A stretch of DNA of 64,000 nt from assembly GCF_001570625.1 (NCBI RefSeq), contig NZ_BBQT01000007.1, positions 1-64,000 of the forward strand. The letters are read 5' to 3'. The position numbers and the translations under genes were made by a program. The stretch is from Syntrophomonas wolfei subsp. methylbutyratica (lineage in GTDB: Bacteria; Bacillota; Syntrophomonadia; Syntrophomonadales; Syntrophomonadaceae). The notes below the pieces were generated by a model. That model was given only the letters and a program-made list of their open reading frames with translations. It searched no databases and was not told where the DNA came from. Shown here piece after piece: positions 53,593-61,756 of the stretch (its first letter is position 1; each line of letters opens with the position of its first letter).

Positions 53593-54597
53593 TTGTTCGT
53601 GCTTTATGTGAAGAACGATTCCTGTGATCCCTATTTCAACCTAGCCCTGGAAGAATACTTGTTTATGCAGCGGCAGGATCTGGGGCCGCTTTTTATGCTC
53701 TGGCAGGATATCCCGGTAGTGGTGGTGGGGCGCAACCAGAATACCCGGGAAGAGATAAATATGGAATTTACTCGGGAAAAAGGTATTGCCGTGGTACGCC
53801 GCCTTTCCGGTGGTGGAGCGGTCTACCATGACCTGGGCAACCTTAACTTTACTTTTATCCTGGAGCAAGCGGAGCGGGAACTGGATTTTGCCCGCTATAC
53901 CGTGCCGGTGATAAAGGCTCTGGAACGAATGGGTATTACTGCTTCTTTTACCGGGCGCAACGATTTGACCATCGATGGCAGGAAATTCTCTGGCAATGCT
54001 CAATTTCGCCAGCGGGAGCGGGTTTTACACCATGGAACCCTTCTCTTTGAGGTCAATCTGGAGAATATGGAACAGGCTCTGGCGGTAGCTGAGGATAAAA
54101 TCAGCTCCCACGGGGTTAAATCGGTGAGGAGCCGGGTAACTAATATAGCTGAGCACTTGACTGCTCCGTTCAGCCTTAAGGAATTCAAGGAGTTACTCCG
54201 GGAGATGGTGCGGGAATACTATGGACTGGATGGAGAATATGAACTAAAGCTGGATGATATACGGGCAGTGGAAAAACTGCGGTTGGAGAAATACTGCAGC
54301 TGGGAATGGAATTTTGGTCATTCTCCGGCCTATAATATCAAGCGCAGCCGCCGTTTTGACTGGGGAAAAGTCGATATTTTCCTGGAAGTACAAGCGGGAG
54401 TAATCAGAGAAGCCCGTATTTTTGGAGACTTCTTTTCCCCGGGGGATATTGATGAGCTTTGCCGCTCCCTTTCCGGCTTGCCCTACCGCCGGGAGGCCAT
54501 AAGCCGCTGCCTGGCAGGGAACAGGCTGGAACAATATTTCCCCTTTATCAGCGAAGAGGATTTCATGGATTTAATGGGGGTACGGCACTTGCCATAG
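53593..54597 (+). CDS. lplA: Lipoate-protein ligase A
   Basis: The 334-residue enzyme activates lipoate with ATP and attaches it to the Lys of the H protein. It has RRLSGGGAVYHDLGNLNFTF, the adenylate-binding lysine segment GRNDLTIDGRKFSGNAQ and the accessory C-terminal domain. The start is TTG 53593, or GTG 53599 six bases later; GGGAG fits both. It begins 20 nt after lpdA, so the two are cotranscribed. With gcvT, H, PA, PB and lpdA it completes the set for a working glycine cleavage system using scavenged lipoate. Confidence 0.95.
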   Translation: MFVLYVKNDSCDPYFNLALEEYLFMQRQDLGPLFMLWQDIPVVVVGRNQNTREEINMEFTREKGIAVVRRLSGGGAVYHDLGNLNFTFILEQAERELDFARYTVPVIKALERMGITASFTGRNDLTIDGRKFSGNAQFRQRERVLHHGTLLFEVNLENMEQALAVAEDKISSHGVKSVRSRVTNIAEHLTAPFSLKEFKELLREMVREYYGLDGEYELKLDDIRAVEKLRLEKYCSWEWNFGHSPAYNIKRSRRFDWGKVDIFLEVQAGVIREARIFGDFFSPGDIDELCRSLSGLPYRREAISRCLAGNRLEQYFPFISEEDFMDLMGVRHLP

Positions 54598-54922
54598 TTG
54601 TTAGTAATACTCATGAGACAAACGAAACGTCCGAGACTGCTGAAAAAGTGCTCTTTTGCGTGTCATTCTGAGCGATAGCGAAGAATCTCGTTAGCTAAAG
54701 TCCCAATATTACGGACTTCCAAAAGAGATCCTTCGTCGCCTGCAGCTCCTCAGGATGATATTTATGATACTTTTTCAGTGGTCTCGAAACGTCCCCTTGT
54801 CCTGCTTCTCATGAGACAAACGAAACGTCCCCTTGTCCTGCTTCCCTTGTCCCGCTTGAAGAGGAGAAATTATTCCGGTTTGTGATAGAATAGGCTGTAA
54901 GTTTCCAAAGGAGGGATGATGG
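54598..54922. other. Repeat-rich intergenic stretch with ACGTCCCCTTGTCCTGCTT motifs
   Basis: ATGAGACAAACGAAACGTCC appears at 54613 and again at 54811, with ACGTCCCCTTGTCCTGCTT downstream. The first copy is split by the 153-bp element at 54633. The motif resembles REP-like repeats of Clostridia, though that is only resemblance. No gene seen. The last 20 bases hold the AAAGGAGG site of the next gene. Confidence 0.5.
54633..54785. mobile_element. 153-bp miniature element (MITE) with 9-bp target duplication
   Basis: The ends are inverted: GAGACTGCTGAAAAAGT on the left and, reverse-complemented, GAGACCACTGAAAAAGT on the right. The element is flanked on both sides by GAAACGTCC (54624-54632 and 54786-54794), a clear 9-bp target duplication. 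Inside is GTGTCATTCTGAGCGATAGC, a repeat found widely in bacterial genomes, inverted again near the right end. It has no gene and must be moved by a transposase from elsewhere. Confidence 0.85.
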
Positions 54923-55753
54923 GTGGAATTTCTTTTTCAGCGTTTCTGGCACAGTTTTGTGGAGCGGTTAGATGAAAAGTTCATAATAGCCAGGACCACT
55001 TACCTGGATACACGGATGGAACGGGAAATAGTACTGCGGATAGAGGCAGAGAGCCTGGATATAAAGGAAGCCTGGCTGCTGCGCCTGGGGCGACCGGGGA
55101 TGATGGCGGATAGCCGGGAAGAGCTCCAGGCTCTAAAAGGGGTGAAGGCTTACCTGGGCAGCGGGCCGGAACTGCGGCAGGCCCTGCGAAGTGTCGAGGA
55201 TGAACTGGAGCGCTCCCTGGTCAATGATACGGTGATAGCAGTAGTACAGGCTGAGTCATTCCTCTACCGGGAGAGGGGTTATAATGATGCGGCTCAATAT
55301 ACCCGGGCCTGGGAGGAATTTTATCGTGGTTCCTGCCGCTATTACAGCCACCTGGAACGGGTCAAGGTATCCTGGGGTGATTTTATCGGAGCGTTCAGCC
55401 GGGAGACAAGGCTTTTTGACCGCTGCAAAACCCAGCAGCTTTTCCGGGAGGATAATGGGACTTATCGGATAAATGGCAGCATAATAGATTCATTCCACCA
55501 TATGGCAGCTTGCCTGGAGCTGGATCAGGATATGAAGCTCAGCCAGGCCTGGGCGGATATGCCCCGGGTGCCTGACGAGGTTTGCCGGGAGTCAACAGGG
55601 CAACTGGCCAATGTTATCGGGCATACGCTGGCGGGAAAGCCCAAGAAAGAGCTGGCCCGGCTGCTGGGAGCCGGTCAAGGCTGTGTACATCTTATTGATT
55701 TGCTTTATGATAGTGCCCGAATGCTGGAACTTTATATGTTGGATGTAGGCTAG
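54923..55753 (+). CDS. DUF2889-like protein
   Basis: The 276-residue soluble protein has a C-terminal half that fits DUF2889: INGSIIDSFHHMAACLELDQ, ANVIGHTLAGKPKKELARLL and GAGQGCVHLIDLLYDSARML. The N-terminal half starts with REIVLRIEAESLDIKEAWLL and contains no recognisable motif. The conserved His, Asp and Cys residues suggest metal or cofactor binding, but the family has no known function. Start GTG 54923 follows AAAGGAGGGATGATGG. It stands alone between lplA and the candidate riboswitch. Confidence 0.7.
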   Translation: MEFLFQRFWHSFVERLDEKFIIARTTYLDTRMEREIVLRIEAESLDIKEAWLLRLGRPGMMADSREELQALKGVKAYLGSGPELRQALRSVEDELERSLVNDTVIAVVQAESFLYRERGYNDAAQYTRAWEEFYRGSCRYYSHLERVKVSWGDFIGAFSRETRLFDRCKTQQLFREDNGTYRINGSIIDSFHHMAACLELDQDMKLSQAWADMPRVPDEVCRESTGQLANVIGHTLAGKPKKELARLLGAGQGCVHLIDLLYDSARMLELYMLDVG

Positions 55754-56033
55754 CAATCAGTGTTAAAGTCTTAAAATTCGCTGGAACTATTGCTGCAAAA
55801 CCCGACAATAGAAATGTTTTTGGGAAGGCTTGATCTTTCTTGGACACTACACTGAGGAAGTCATATCCGGGGAAGGCACGAAGCGAGGTAGGATGGAAAG
55901 AGAGCTTTTTCTGGTTTATTATTTAAAGAAATAGTCTACTAGAATTAGTATAGAAATATATGCAAATAAATGCAGGATATTTCATAAACATGACGAATGA
56001 GCTTAATAGTGCTACTTAAATAAAACTAAATAT
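55754..56033. other. Non-coding stretch before the candidate riboswitch
   Basis: AT-rich DNA with GGGGAAGGCACGAAGCGAGG near 55870. I see no gene or clear promoter. Confidence 0.4.
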
Positions 56034-56126
56034 ACTCCGAGCCTGAAAACCTGGTAATAACACTAAGGGTTTCAGGCCTGTAGGGTACGGCGGGAAACGG
56101 CCGGGCCTCCCATGGTGGAAAGGAGA
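56034..56126 (+). ncRNA. Candidate molybdenum-cofactor (Moco)-type riboswitch
   Basis: The sequence ACTCCGAGCC opens a structured region. CTCC (56035-56038) can close against GGAG (56122-56125). GCCTGAAAACC pairs with GGGTTTCAGGC, a second stem has CGGC-GGGAAAC-GGCCG, and the end reads GCCTCCCATGGTGG, then AAAGGAG. This order matches my memory of Moco RNA motif members, but I could not check it against a model. The 3' arm contains the AAAGGAG ribosome binding site of a small ORF, so ligand binding could hide it. The neighbouring proteins have molybdopterin-fold-like domains, which makes the guess more plausible. Confidence 0.5.
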
Positions 56127-56132
56127 AATCAA

Positions 56133-56198
56133 ATGCGCTTACATAGCAGGTTAATTCCATTACTAATTAACCCTGTGCTTGTATATTTCTGCGCTTAA
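56133..56198 (+). CDS. 21-codon ORF controlled by the candidate riboswitch
   Basis: ATG 56133 lies eight bases after AAAGGAG, the 3' arm of the candidate riboswitch. It encodes MRLHSRLIPLLINPVLVYF plus two residues, then stops 11 nt before a terminator. It could be a leader peptide, a small membrane peptide, or the remains of a longer gene that the riboswitch once regulated. Confidence 0.35.
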   Translation: MRLHSRLIPLLINPVLVYFCA

Positions 56199-56209
56199 TA
56201 TAAAACCAA

Positions 56210-56245
56210 ACCTGGTAAACCTTTTTGCCAGGTATTTTGTTTTTT
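56210..56245 (+). terminator. Rho-independent terminator after the riboswitch and small ORF
   Basis: ACCTGGTAAA and TTTGCCAGGT form a 10-bp stem (one G-U pair) with a CCTT loop, followed by ATTTTGTTTTTT. Confidence 0.85.
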
Positions 56246-56841
56246 GCAGCCGTTTTATTATACATTGCGGCGTTAAAAGCAATATTGTTACTTGAAAAAC
56301 CGAACCCTTCAAAACCTTAGAAGGCCTCTATGGAGATCACTTTGAAAAGAGATGTTTTCCATAGAATAAGATGGAAAAGAGTAAAGCGAATCGAATATTA
56401 TTTAGAAAAAAGATAGGAGGGATTATGCTGATAAGGTGCACAGTTGGAATATCCATGTGCACAGGGGATTACGGCCAAATCAAGCCAGAGATATCATAGA
56501 ACGGATTCTAGTATTTAAGAATCGGAAGAAACTGCGGAGCAGTTTCAACACCCCTTGTTCTAACTGCATTGCATATAGTATAGAGAGATAAGCTTGCTTG
56601 GGGAGAACTTACTTTGAGAATGGGATTGGGAGAGGTTAAGAGAAGATTACTGCAGAAAGTACTATTACCGTCCGGGGGATTTTTTTATGGGCGGTTGCTT
56701 TCTGCTGTTTTTTTTGCTTCATACTGGACGCGGCTTCCAAACCGGGGTTTTTCCCTAAGCCGGATGGGGTAGAAGTGCCCTAGCATAACGCTTGGACTTA
56801 TTGCAAAAGGATTTTTTTGGTGAAAGGAAGTGCTTCCGTTA
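56246..56841. other. Non-coding stretch before the second surface-protein block
   Basis: A 24-codon frame at 56425-56499 has a fine AGGAGGG site and contains two GTGCAC hexamers, but nothing else supports it. A GC-rich region near 56660-56760 (CCGTCCGGGGG) may be structured. A promoter for the gene at 56842 is not obvious. Confidence 0.35.
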
Positions 56842-58107
56842 ATGACGACAAGAGAAAGAACCTGGAAAACATTATCTGCTATCGCTTTGTCTCTGGCCCT
56901 TATTATCCTATCCAGTGTTCTGCTAATGCCTGAAGTAGTTGGGGCAGAAGAAATATCGCTAACAGTCACTGGAGATGGGGTTAGCACCCCGACTACTTTT
57001 ACCCAGGTACAATTAGAGGCTATGAGCCAGCTGGAGGCAAAATACTCTACGATTAGTACTTATCCTACCAAGAAACTTCTGGTAGCCAGAGGAGTAAAAT
57101 TAGCTGAGCTGTTAAACCTGGCCGGGATTAAAGACGAAGCTAGTTTAATCATTGTTACCGCTACAGATGGCTTCAAAGTGACCTATACTCGGAAGGAACT
57201 GCTGGATGATACTCGTTATTATTATCCCGGGTTGAAGGATAATCATGCCTACGCCGGTTACATAACGGGATCGCCAGAGGGAGCAGTCAGGGTGGATACG
57301 ATCCTGGCCCTGGCAAGTGCAGAAGGGGATAACTTTAACAATATTAATAGCATAAATGCACCTGTTTTGATGATGGGGCAGAGGTGGGTTAGTGAGCAAA
57401 CGAATCATGCTCATGTGAAAAAGGTAATGACAATTGAGGTATCTACCGCCAGTCCCGCCAAATGGGAAAACCCCGTTGCAACACCGGCTGCTGGCAGTGT
57501 CATAGCAGGAAGCAAGGTGGAACTCACTACTCCGGATATGGATGGTGACAGCATTTACTATACCATCGATGGTAGCGATCCAACCTTTAGAAGCCCGATG
57601 TATAACTGGATTAAAAAAAGATGGTGGAACAATCACTCTGATCAACTGGCGACAATTAACCAAGCTATTGAGATAAACGAGGATACGGTTATAAAGGCGG
57701 TAGCTATAGGCTTTGGCAAGTTTGATAGTGATATAGTCACATTCAATTATCAGGTTTCTAACCCAAAACCGCCGCAATACATTCTTACACCTGTAGCTCA
57801 AAATACCTATACTGTGCAAACTACGGCGGATGGTGTTCCGACTATGACCGTTAATAGTGGCATAAGTGGCTTAAAATACTTTACGGTTAACATTACACCC
57901 ATAACTGCTCACCAGGGGGAAGAAACCGTTGTTTTTACCCATTGGAGGAAGGGCAGGCAGATAAATATTAATAGCACAAGAGCTGATTTTGATTTGCTTA
58001 AGACAGCACAGGCCGGGTTTAATGTAATGCCTGGAGATCTGGTCAAGGTTTACCTTTTGGATGATTTAAGCAATACCCATGATTCCAATCCGCTTATATG
58101 GCAGTAG
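56842..58107 (+). CDS. Secreted protein: molybdopterin-fold-like domain, chitobiase-C-like domain and a shared C-terminal domain
   Basis: The 421-residue protein has a signal peptide (1-36). Residues 38-195 form the common domain in the second subtype: YSTISTYPTKKL, TRYYYPGLKDN, LMMGQRWVSEQT. Residues 200-300 match the chitobiase/hexosaminidase C-terminal domain (YYTIDGSDPTFRSPMYNW). The final 105 residues (GVPTMTVNSGISGLKYFTV, FTHWRKGRQININ) are shared with the end of the protein at 36190 and with nothing else here. ATG 56842 is better spaced from AAGGAAG than the in-frame GTG at 56830. It starts the second block. Confidence 0.82.
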   Translation: MTTRERTWKTLSAIALSLALIILSSVLLMPEVVGAEEISLTVTGDGVSTPTTFTQVQLEAMSQLEAKYSTISTYPTKKLLVARGVKLAELLNLAGIKDEASLIIVTATDGFKVTYTRKELLDDTRYYYPGLKDNHAYAGYITGSPEGAVRVDTILALASAEGDNFNNINSINAPVLMMGQRWVSEQTNHAHVKKVMTIEVSTASPAKWENPVATPAAGSVIAGSKVELTTPDMDGDSIYYTIDGSDPTFRSPMYNWIKKRWWNNHSDQLATINQAIEINEDTVIKAVAIGFGKFDSDIVTFNYQVSNPKPPQYILTPVAQNTYTVQTTADGVPTMTVNSGISGLKYFTVNITPITAHQGEETVVFTHWRKGRQININSTRADFDLLKTAQAGFNVMPGDLVKVYLLDDLSNTHDSNPLIWQ

Positions 58108-58171
58108 GAACGATATTATCACTACCTTTAAAAACAATATCAAGATACTAAATATGGGAGAGGTATAGAAT

Positions 58172-61100
58172 ATGAAAAGGGGATTTCATAACAAATTAGG
58201 AAATATCTCGTCGACAACGGGGGGCAGCATAGTACTGGCTATATTTTTGCTCCTTTCTTTTTGCTGTCTATTTTCTCCAGCGGCCCTGGCTGAAGAAGTG
58301 GCCAAGCCGGAGCAAATCATATTAAGCTGGACTAGTGATCCACTCACCTCACAGACCATTACCTGGTTGGGGGCAGACGATTCACTGGGGCAGCTGCAAT
58401 TCCAGGCAAAAAGCAGTTTTAATGGCAGTTTTGATTCCGCCCAACAAGTAGAGGCAGAAGCGACCAAATTTGATAGCAGATATTACCGCTATTCAATAAA
58501 CATCCGTCATTTGACACCGGATACAGATTATATTTACCGGCTGGGCAAGGAAGGCTGCTGGACCGAACCTTACTTTTTTTCAACGGCGGATGATACAGAT
58601 AAATTTTCCTTTCTGTATATGGGCGATGTGCAATCAGGATATCTTGGCTGGGGGAGGATGTTGAATGCATTATATCAGGAGAACCCCCGTTTGCGCTTTT
58701 CCCTTTTAGGAGGAGATTTAACCAATAATGATGCTGATGAAATGGAGTGGGGAGAATTTCTTGACGCTGCAAGCGGAGTTTTTTCGCGTATTCCCTTGAT
58801 GCCGACTCTGGGGAATCACGATGGTACTATGTATAAGAACTTTTTTGCCTTGCCAGATGATGGCCCGGCAGGGCTGGAACAGGAATTCTACTCCTTTGAT
58901 TATGGAAATGCTCATTTCGTGGTTCTTAACAGCAATAATAACCGTAATGAAAAAGCCAAACAATGGTTGCATACGGATCTGCAAAATAGTAAGCAGACTT
59001 GGAAATTTGCGCTTTTTCATCATCCAGCTTATCCAGCCTCTCCTGACTATAAAGGGATTGACCAGTCGATAATTGCCAACTGGGTGCCTATACTAGAGCA
59101 GAACCGGGTGGATATGGTTTTTGTAGGACATCAGCATCAGTATATGAGAACTCATCCTATTTTCCAAGGAGAGATACAAAGTGATCTGGGAAGATACGGA
59201 ATTATATATGTAATGGGCAATGCCGGGGCCAAGACCTATATTCCCGGTCAAGGTTTTCCCTATATTGCCCGGGAAGACAGTGGCAGTAACTACCAGCTGA
59301 TTGATATAGAGGGTAAATCTTTAACCCTGACGGCCAAAAGAGCTGATGGCGGGTTGATCGAAAGCTATACAATAAATAAGACCCTCAAGTCTGCACCTAG
59401 GTTAGTTCCCGATGTTGCAGGTAAAATAGTGGGACAGCCTGTCCAACTTAACTTTATTGATGATGCTGACTGGCGCTTGGCTATTAATGAGATAAAGCTT
59501 GATGGTGTGGCGCTAACCCCCGGACAATATTCGTTGGATCTCCCCGGGAAAATCACCATTGCCGGGGATTTATTTAGCAGTGCCAAAGAATATAACATAG
59601 AAATAAAAGCTACTGGTTACGAGGACGCTGCTACAACACAGAATATATTAGCCACGGTAACGCTGAACAGCCCTCATGATGGCCAGGAGTTTCAACAAGG
59701 ACAGCAAATTACTGTCAAGGGAACGGTAAATGCTCCTTGGAATAGTGTTAGGATTCAGGTGAAGAATCCTCGGGGAGAGAGCATTTATGGACCCCTGGAG
59801 CTCCAGGTAACGGCCGGCCAGTTCGAAAGCAGCTTTACCCTTAATGCCAAAGCCGAGGTAGGCAGCTATAACATCATCCTGGAAGGGGGAGGCCTGCCAG
59901 CTACTATCCTGGGAAAGTTCAAAGTAAAAGCAGGCGATGCTGCCAAACCGGTGGGAGAGGTTATCCTTACCATTAGCGGAAGTGGAGTAAGAAATGAGCT
60001 TAAGCTTACCCAGGATGATTTGTTAGCCAAGAATAAAAGTCAAGTAGTTTTCAGTGCTATAAACACCTGGCCTAGTAAGAAATGGTATATAGGAGAAGGC
60101 CCTTTATTAAAAGATTTACTTAATGAAGCGGGGTTAAGAGATACGGCTGGAATGATTAGATTCTCTTCTGTTGATGGTTATAGCATACTACTTACCACCA
60201 GAGAACTAATACAGGAGCAGCGCTATGTTTTTCCCCAGTTTATGGATGGGGATAGCAGCCAGGGACATATCCGTGGGTCTGCCAACGGAGCGCGGGCGGT
60301 AGATGCAATTATCGCCTTGAGAAGTGCGGAGGGTACTGATAATCCTGCTTATATGAGTGAGGTTGATTCCCTCTTGTTAATGATCGGACAGCGTGCAGTG
60401 CACGAACAAAATGCGCAGTTGTTTGTAAAGAAAATAAATAAGATTGAGGTTATTAATACTAGTCCATCGAAGTGGGATAATCCACAGGCCGATCCCAGCA
60501 GTGGAGAGGTAAGTCTTGGGACCAGAGTTAGATTAAGCAGTGCCATCATGGATGATGATAAGATTTACTATACCACTGACGGAAGTTCGCCCACTATAGA
60601 CAGCTTGATGTATAATCCCATAGCCAGCCGCTGGCAATCAAGCCGGGCAGATGTATTGGACACAATAAATCATCCCATAGAAATTACCCGCGACACAACT
60701 ATCAAGGCAATAACGATCGGTCCTGGCAAGATGGATAGTGATGTAGTCACCTTCTCCTACAAGCTGAAGAAAGCTGATATAGAAACGATTGGAAAAGTTA
60801 TACCCAGTAATGGTGGTGTAGTTAATTTGGGTACTGAGGCTAGTATTAGAATACCAGCCTATGCTCTGAAAGAGAGCGGGGCGGTGGAAGTGAAGATAGA
60901 AAGAGTAATTAACCCTCCCTCTGTACCCGCTGGTTTAAAACTGCTCGGAGGAGTATATGAGTTTAGTGTGGGCGGTCAGAATAGCTATAGCTTTGCCAAG
61001 AAGGTGCTTGTAAAGCTCAGTTTTGATTCCAGTAAACTAGAAAGCAAGGAAAATCCAGCTATATACTACTATGATGAATCGAAATCACAATGGCAAAAAA

Positions 61101-61756
61101 TTGGTGGAACTATATCCGCTAATTCTATAGAGTTAGAGGTGGATCACTTTACCAAATTTGCCGTTATGGTGGCTGACAAGGGCAAAAAGGAAGAACAGAA
61201 GAAAGCAGATATAGTGATACCGATGGTAAAACTAAGTGATATCCAAGGACATTGGGCGCAAAAGGATATTGAAAAACTAGTGGCGGCAGGGGCTATAGCC
61301 GGATATCCAGACGGTAGTTTTCAACCCGATAAAACTATTAGCCGAGCGGAGTTTACTACGGTGTTGGTCAAAACCCTGAAATTGCAAAACAAGGGTTCCG
61401 AGGTATTTGCTGATACCGAATCACACTGGGCCAAAGATTATATTGCTATAGCGGCAGCTTATGGACTGATAAGCGGTTATAATGCTGCGAGCTTTGGCCC
61501 GGACGATCCTATTACTCGCGAGCAGATGGCAGTGATAATTTCCCGTATATCTGAGCTAAATTCCGGGTTTGAGTTAATTCCCTTTAGTGATCAGGCCCGC
61601 ATTTCCGTATGGGCTCGGGCTGCTGTTGCAATAATGGCTGAAAAAGAAATAATGAAGGGATATCCGGATAATACCTTCCGGCCTCAGGACTTTGCTACCA
61701 GAGCCGAAGCGGTTACCGTTATTGTTAAAGGGGGAGGTGTCAACGCCAGCCATTAA
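58172..61756 (+). CDS. Giant SLH-anchored metallophosphoesterase with seven or more domains
   Basis: The 1194-residue exported protein has a signal peptide (1-41), a purple-acid-phosphatase-type FnIII domain (45-135), and a metallophosphoesterase domain (140-385) with MGDVQSG, GGDLTNN, GNHDG, FHHPAYP and GHQHQYM metal motifs. A Shr-like domain (405-495), an Ig-like domain (495-590), the common domain (595-765; INTWPSKKWY, EQRYVFPQFMDG, LMIGQRAVHEQ), a chitobiase-C-like domain (770-865; YYTTDGSSPTIDSL), a ZU5-like domain (870-995) and three SLH repeats (1010-1190) follow. The esterase looks active, except that the first motif has GDVQ where GDxH is usual. The next gene overlaps its end. Confidence 0.88.
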   Translation: MKRGFHNKLGNISSTTGGSIVLAIFLLLSFCCLFSPAALAEEVAKPEQIILSWTSDPLTSQTITWLGADDSLGQLQFQAKSSFNGSFDSAQQVEAEATKFDSRYYRYSINIRHLTPDTDYIYRLGKEGCWTEPYFFSTADDTDKFSFLYMGDVQSGYLGWGRMLNALYQENPRLRFSLLGGDLTNNDADEMEWGEFLDAASGVFSRIPLMPTLGNHDGTMYKNFFALPDDGPAGLEQEFYSFDYGNAHFVVLNSNNNRNEKAKQWLHTDLQNSKQTWKFALFHHPAYPASPDYKGIDQSIIANWVPILEQNRVDMVFVGHQHQYMRTHPIFQGEIQSDLGRYGIIYVMGNAGAKTYIPGQGFPYIAREDSGSNYQLIDIEGKSLTLTAKRADGGLIESYTINKTLKSAPRLVPDVAGKIVGQPVQLNFIDDADWRLAINEIKLDGVALTPGQYSLDLPGKITIAGDLFSSAKEYNIEIKATGYEDAATTQNILATVTLNSPHDGQEFQQGQQITVKGTVNAPWNSVRIQVKNPRGESIYGPLELQVTAGQFESSFTLNAKAEVGSYNIILEGGGLPATILGKFKVKAGDAAKPVGEVILTISGSGVRNELKLTQDDLLAKNKSQVVFSAINTWPSKKWYIGEGPLLKDLLNEAGLRDTAGMIRFSSVDGYSILLTTRELIQEQRYVFPQFMDGDSSQGHIRGSANGARAVDAIIALRSAEGTDNPAYMSEVDSLLLMIGQRAVHEQNAQLFVKKINKIEVINTSPSKWDNPQADPSSGEVSLGTRVRLSSAIMDDDKIYYTTDGSSPTIDSLMYNPIASRWQSSRADVLDTINHPIEITRDTTIKAITIGPGKMDSDVVTFSYKLKKADIETIGKVIPSNGGVVNLGTEASIRIPAYALKESGAVEVKIERVINPPSVPAGLKLLGGVYEFSVGGQNSYSFAKKVLVKLSFDSSKLESKENPAIYYYDESKSQWQKIGGTISANSIELEVDHFTKFAVMVADKGKKEEQKKADIVIPMVKLSDIQGHWAQKDIEKLVAAGAIAGYPDGSFQPDKTISRAEFTTVLVKTLKLQNKGSEVFADTESHWAKDYIAIAAAYGLISGYNAASFGPDDPITREQMAVIISRISELNSGFELIPFSDQARISVWARAAVAIMAEKEIMKGYPDNTFRPQDFATRAEAVTVIVKGGGVNASH

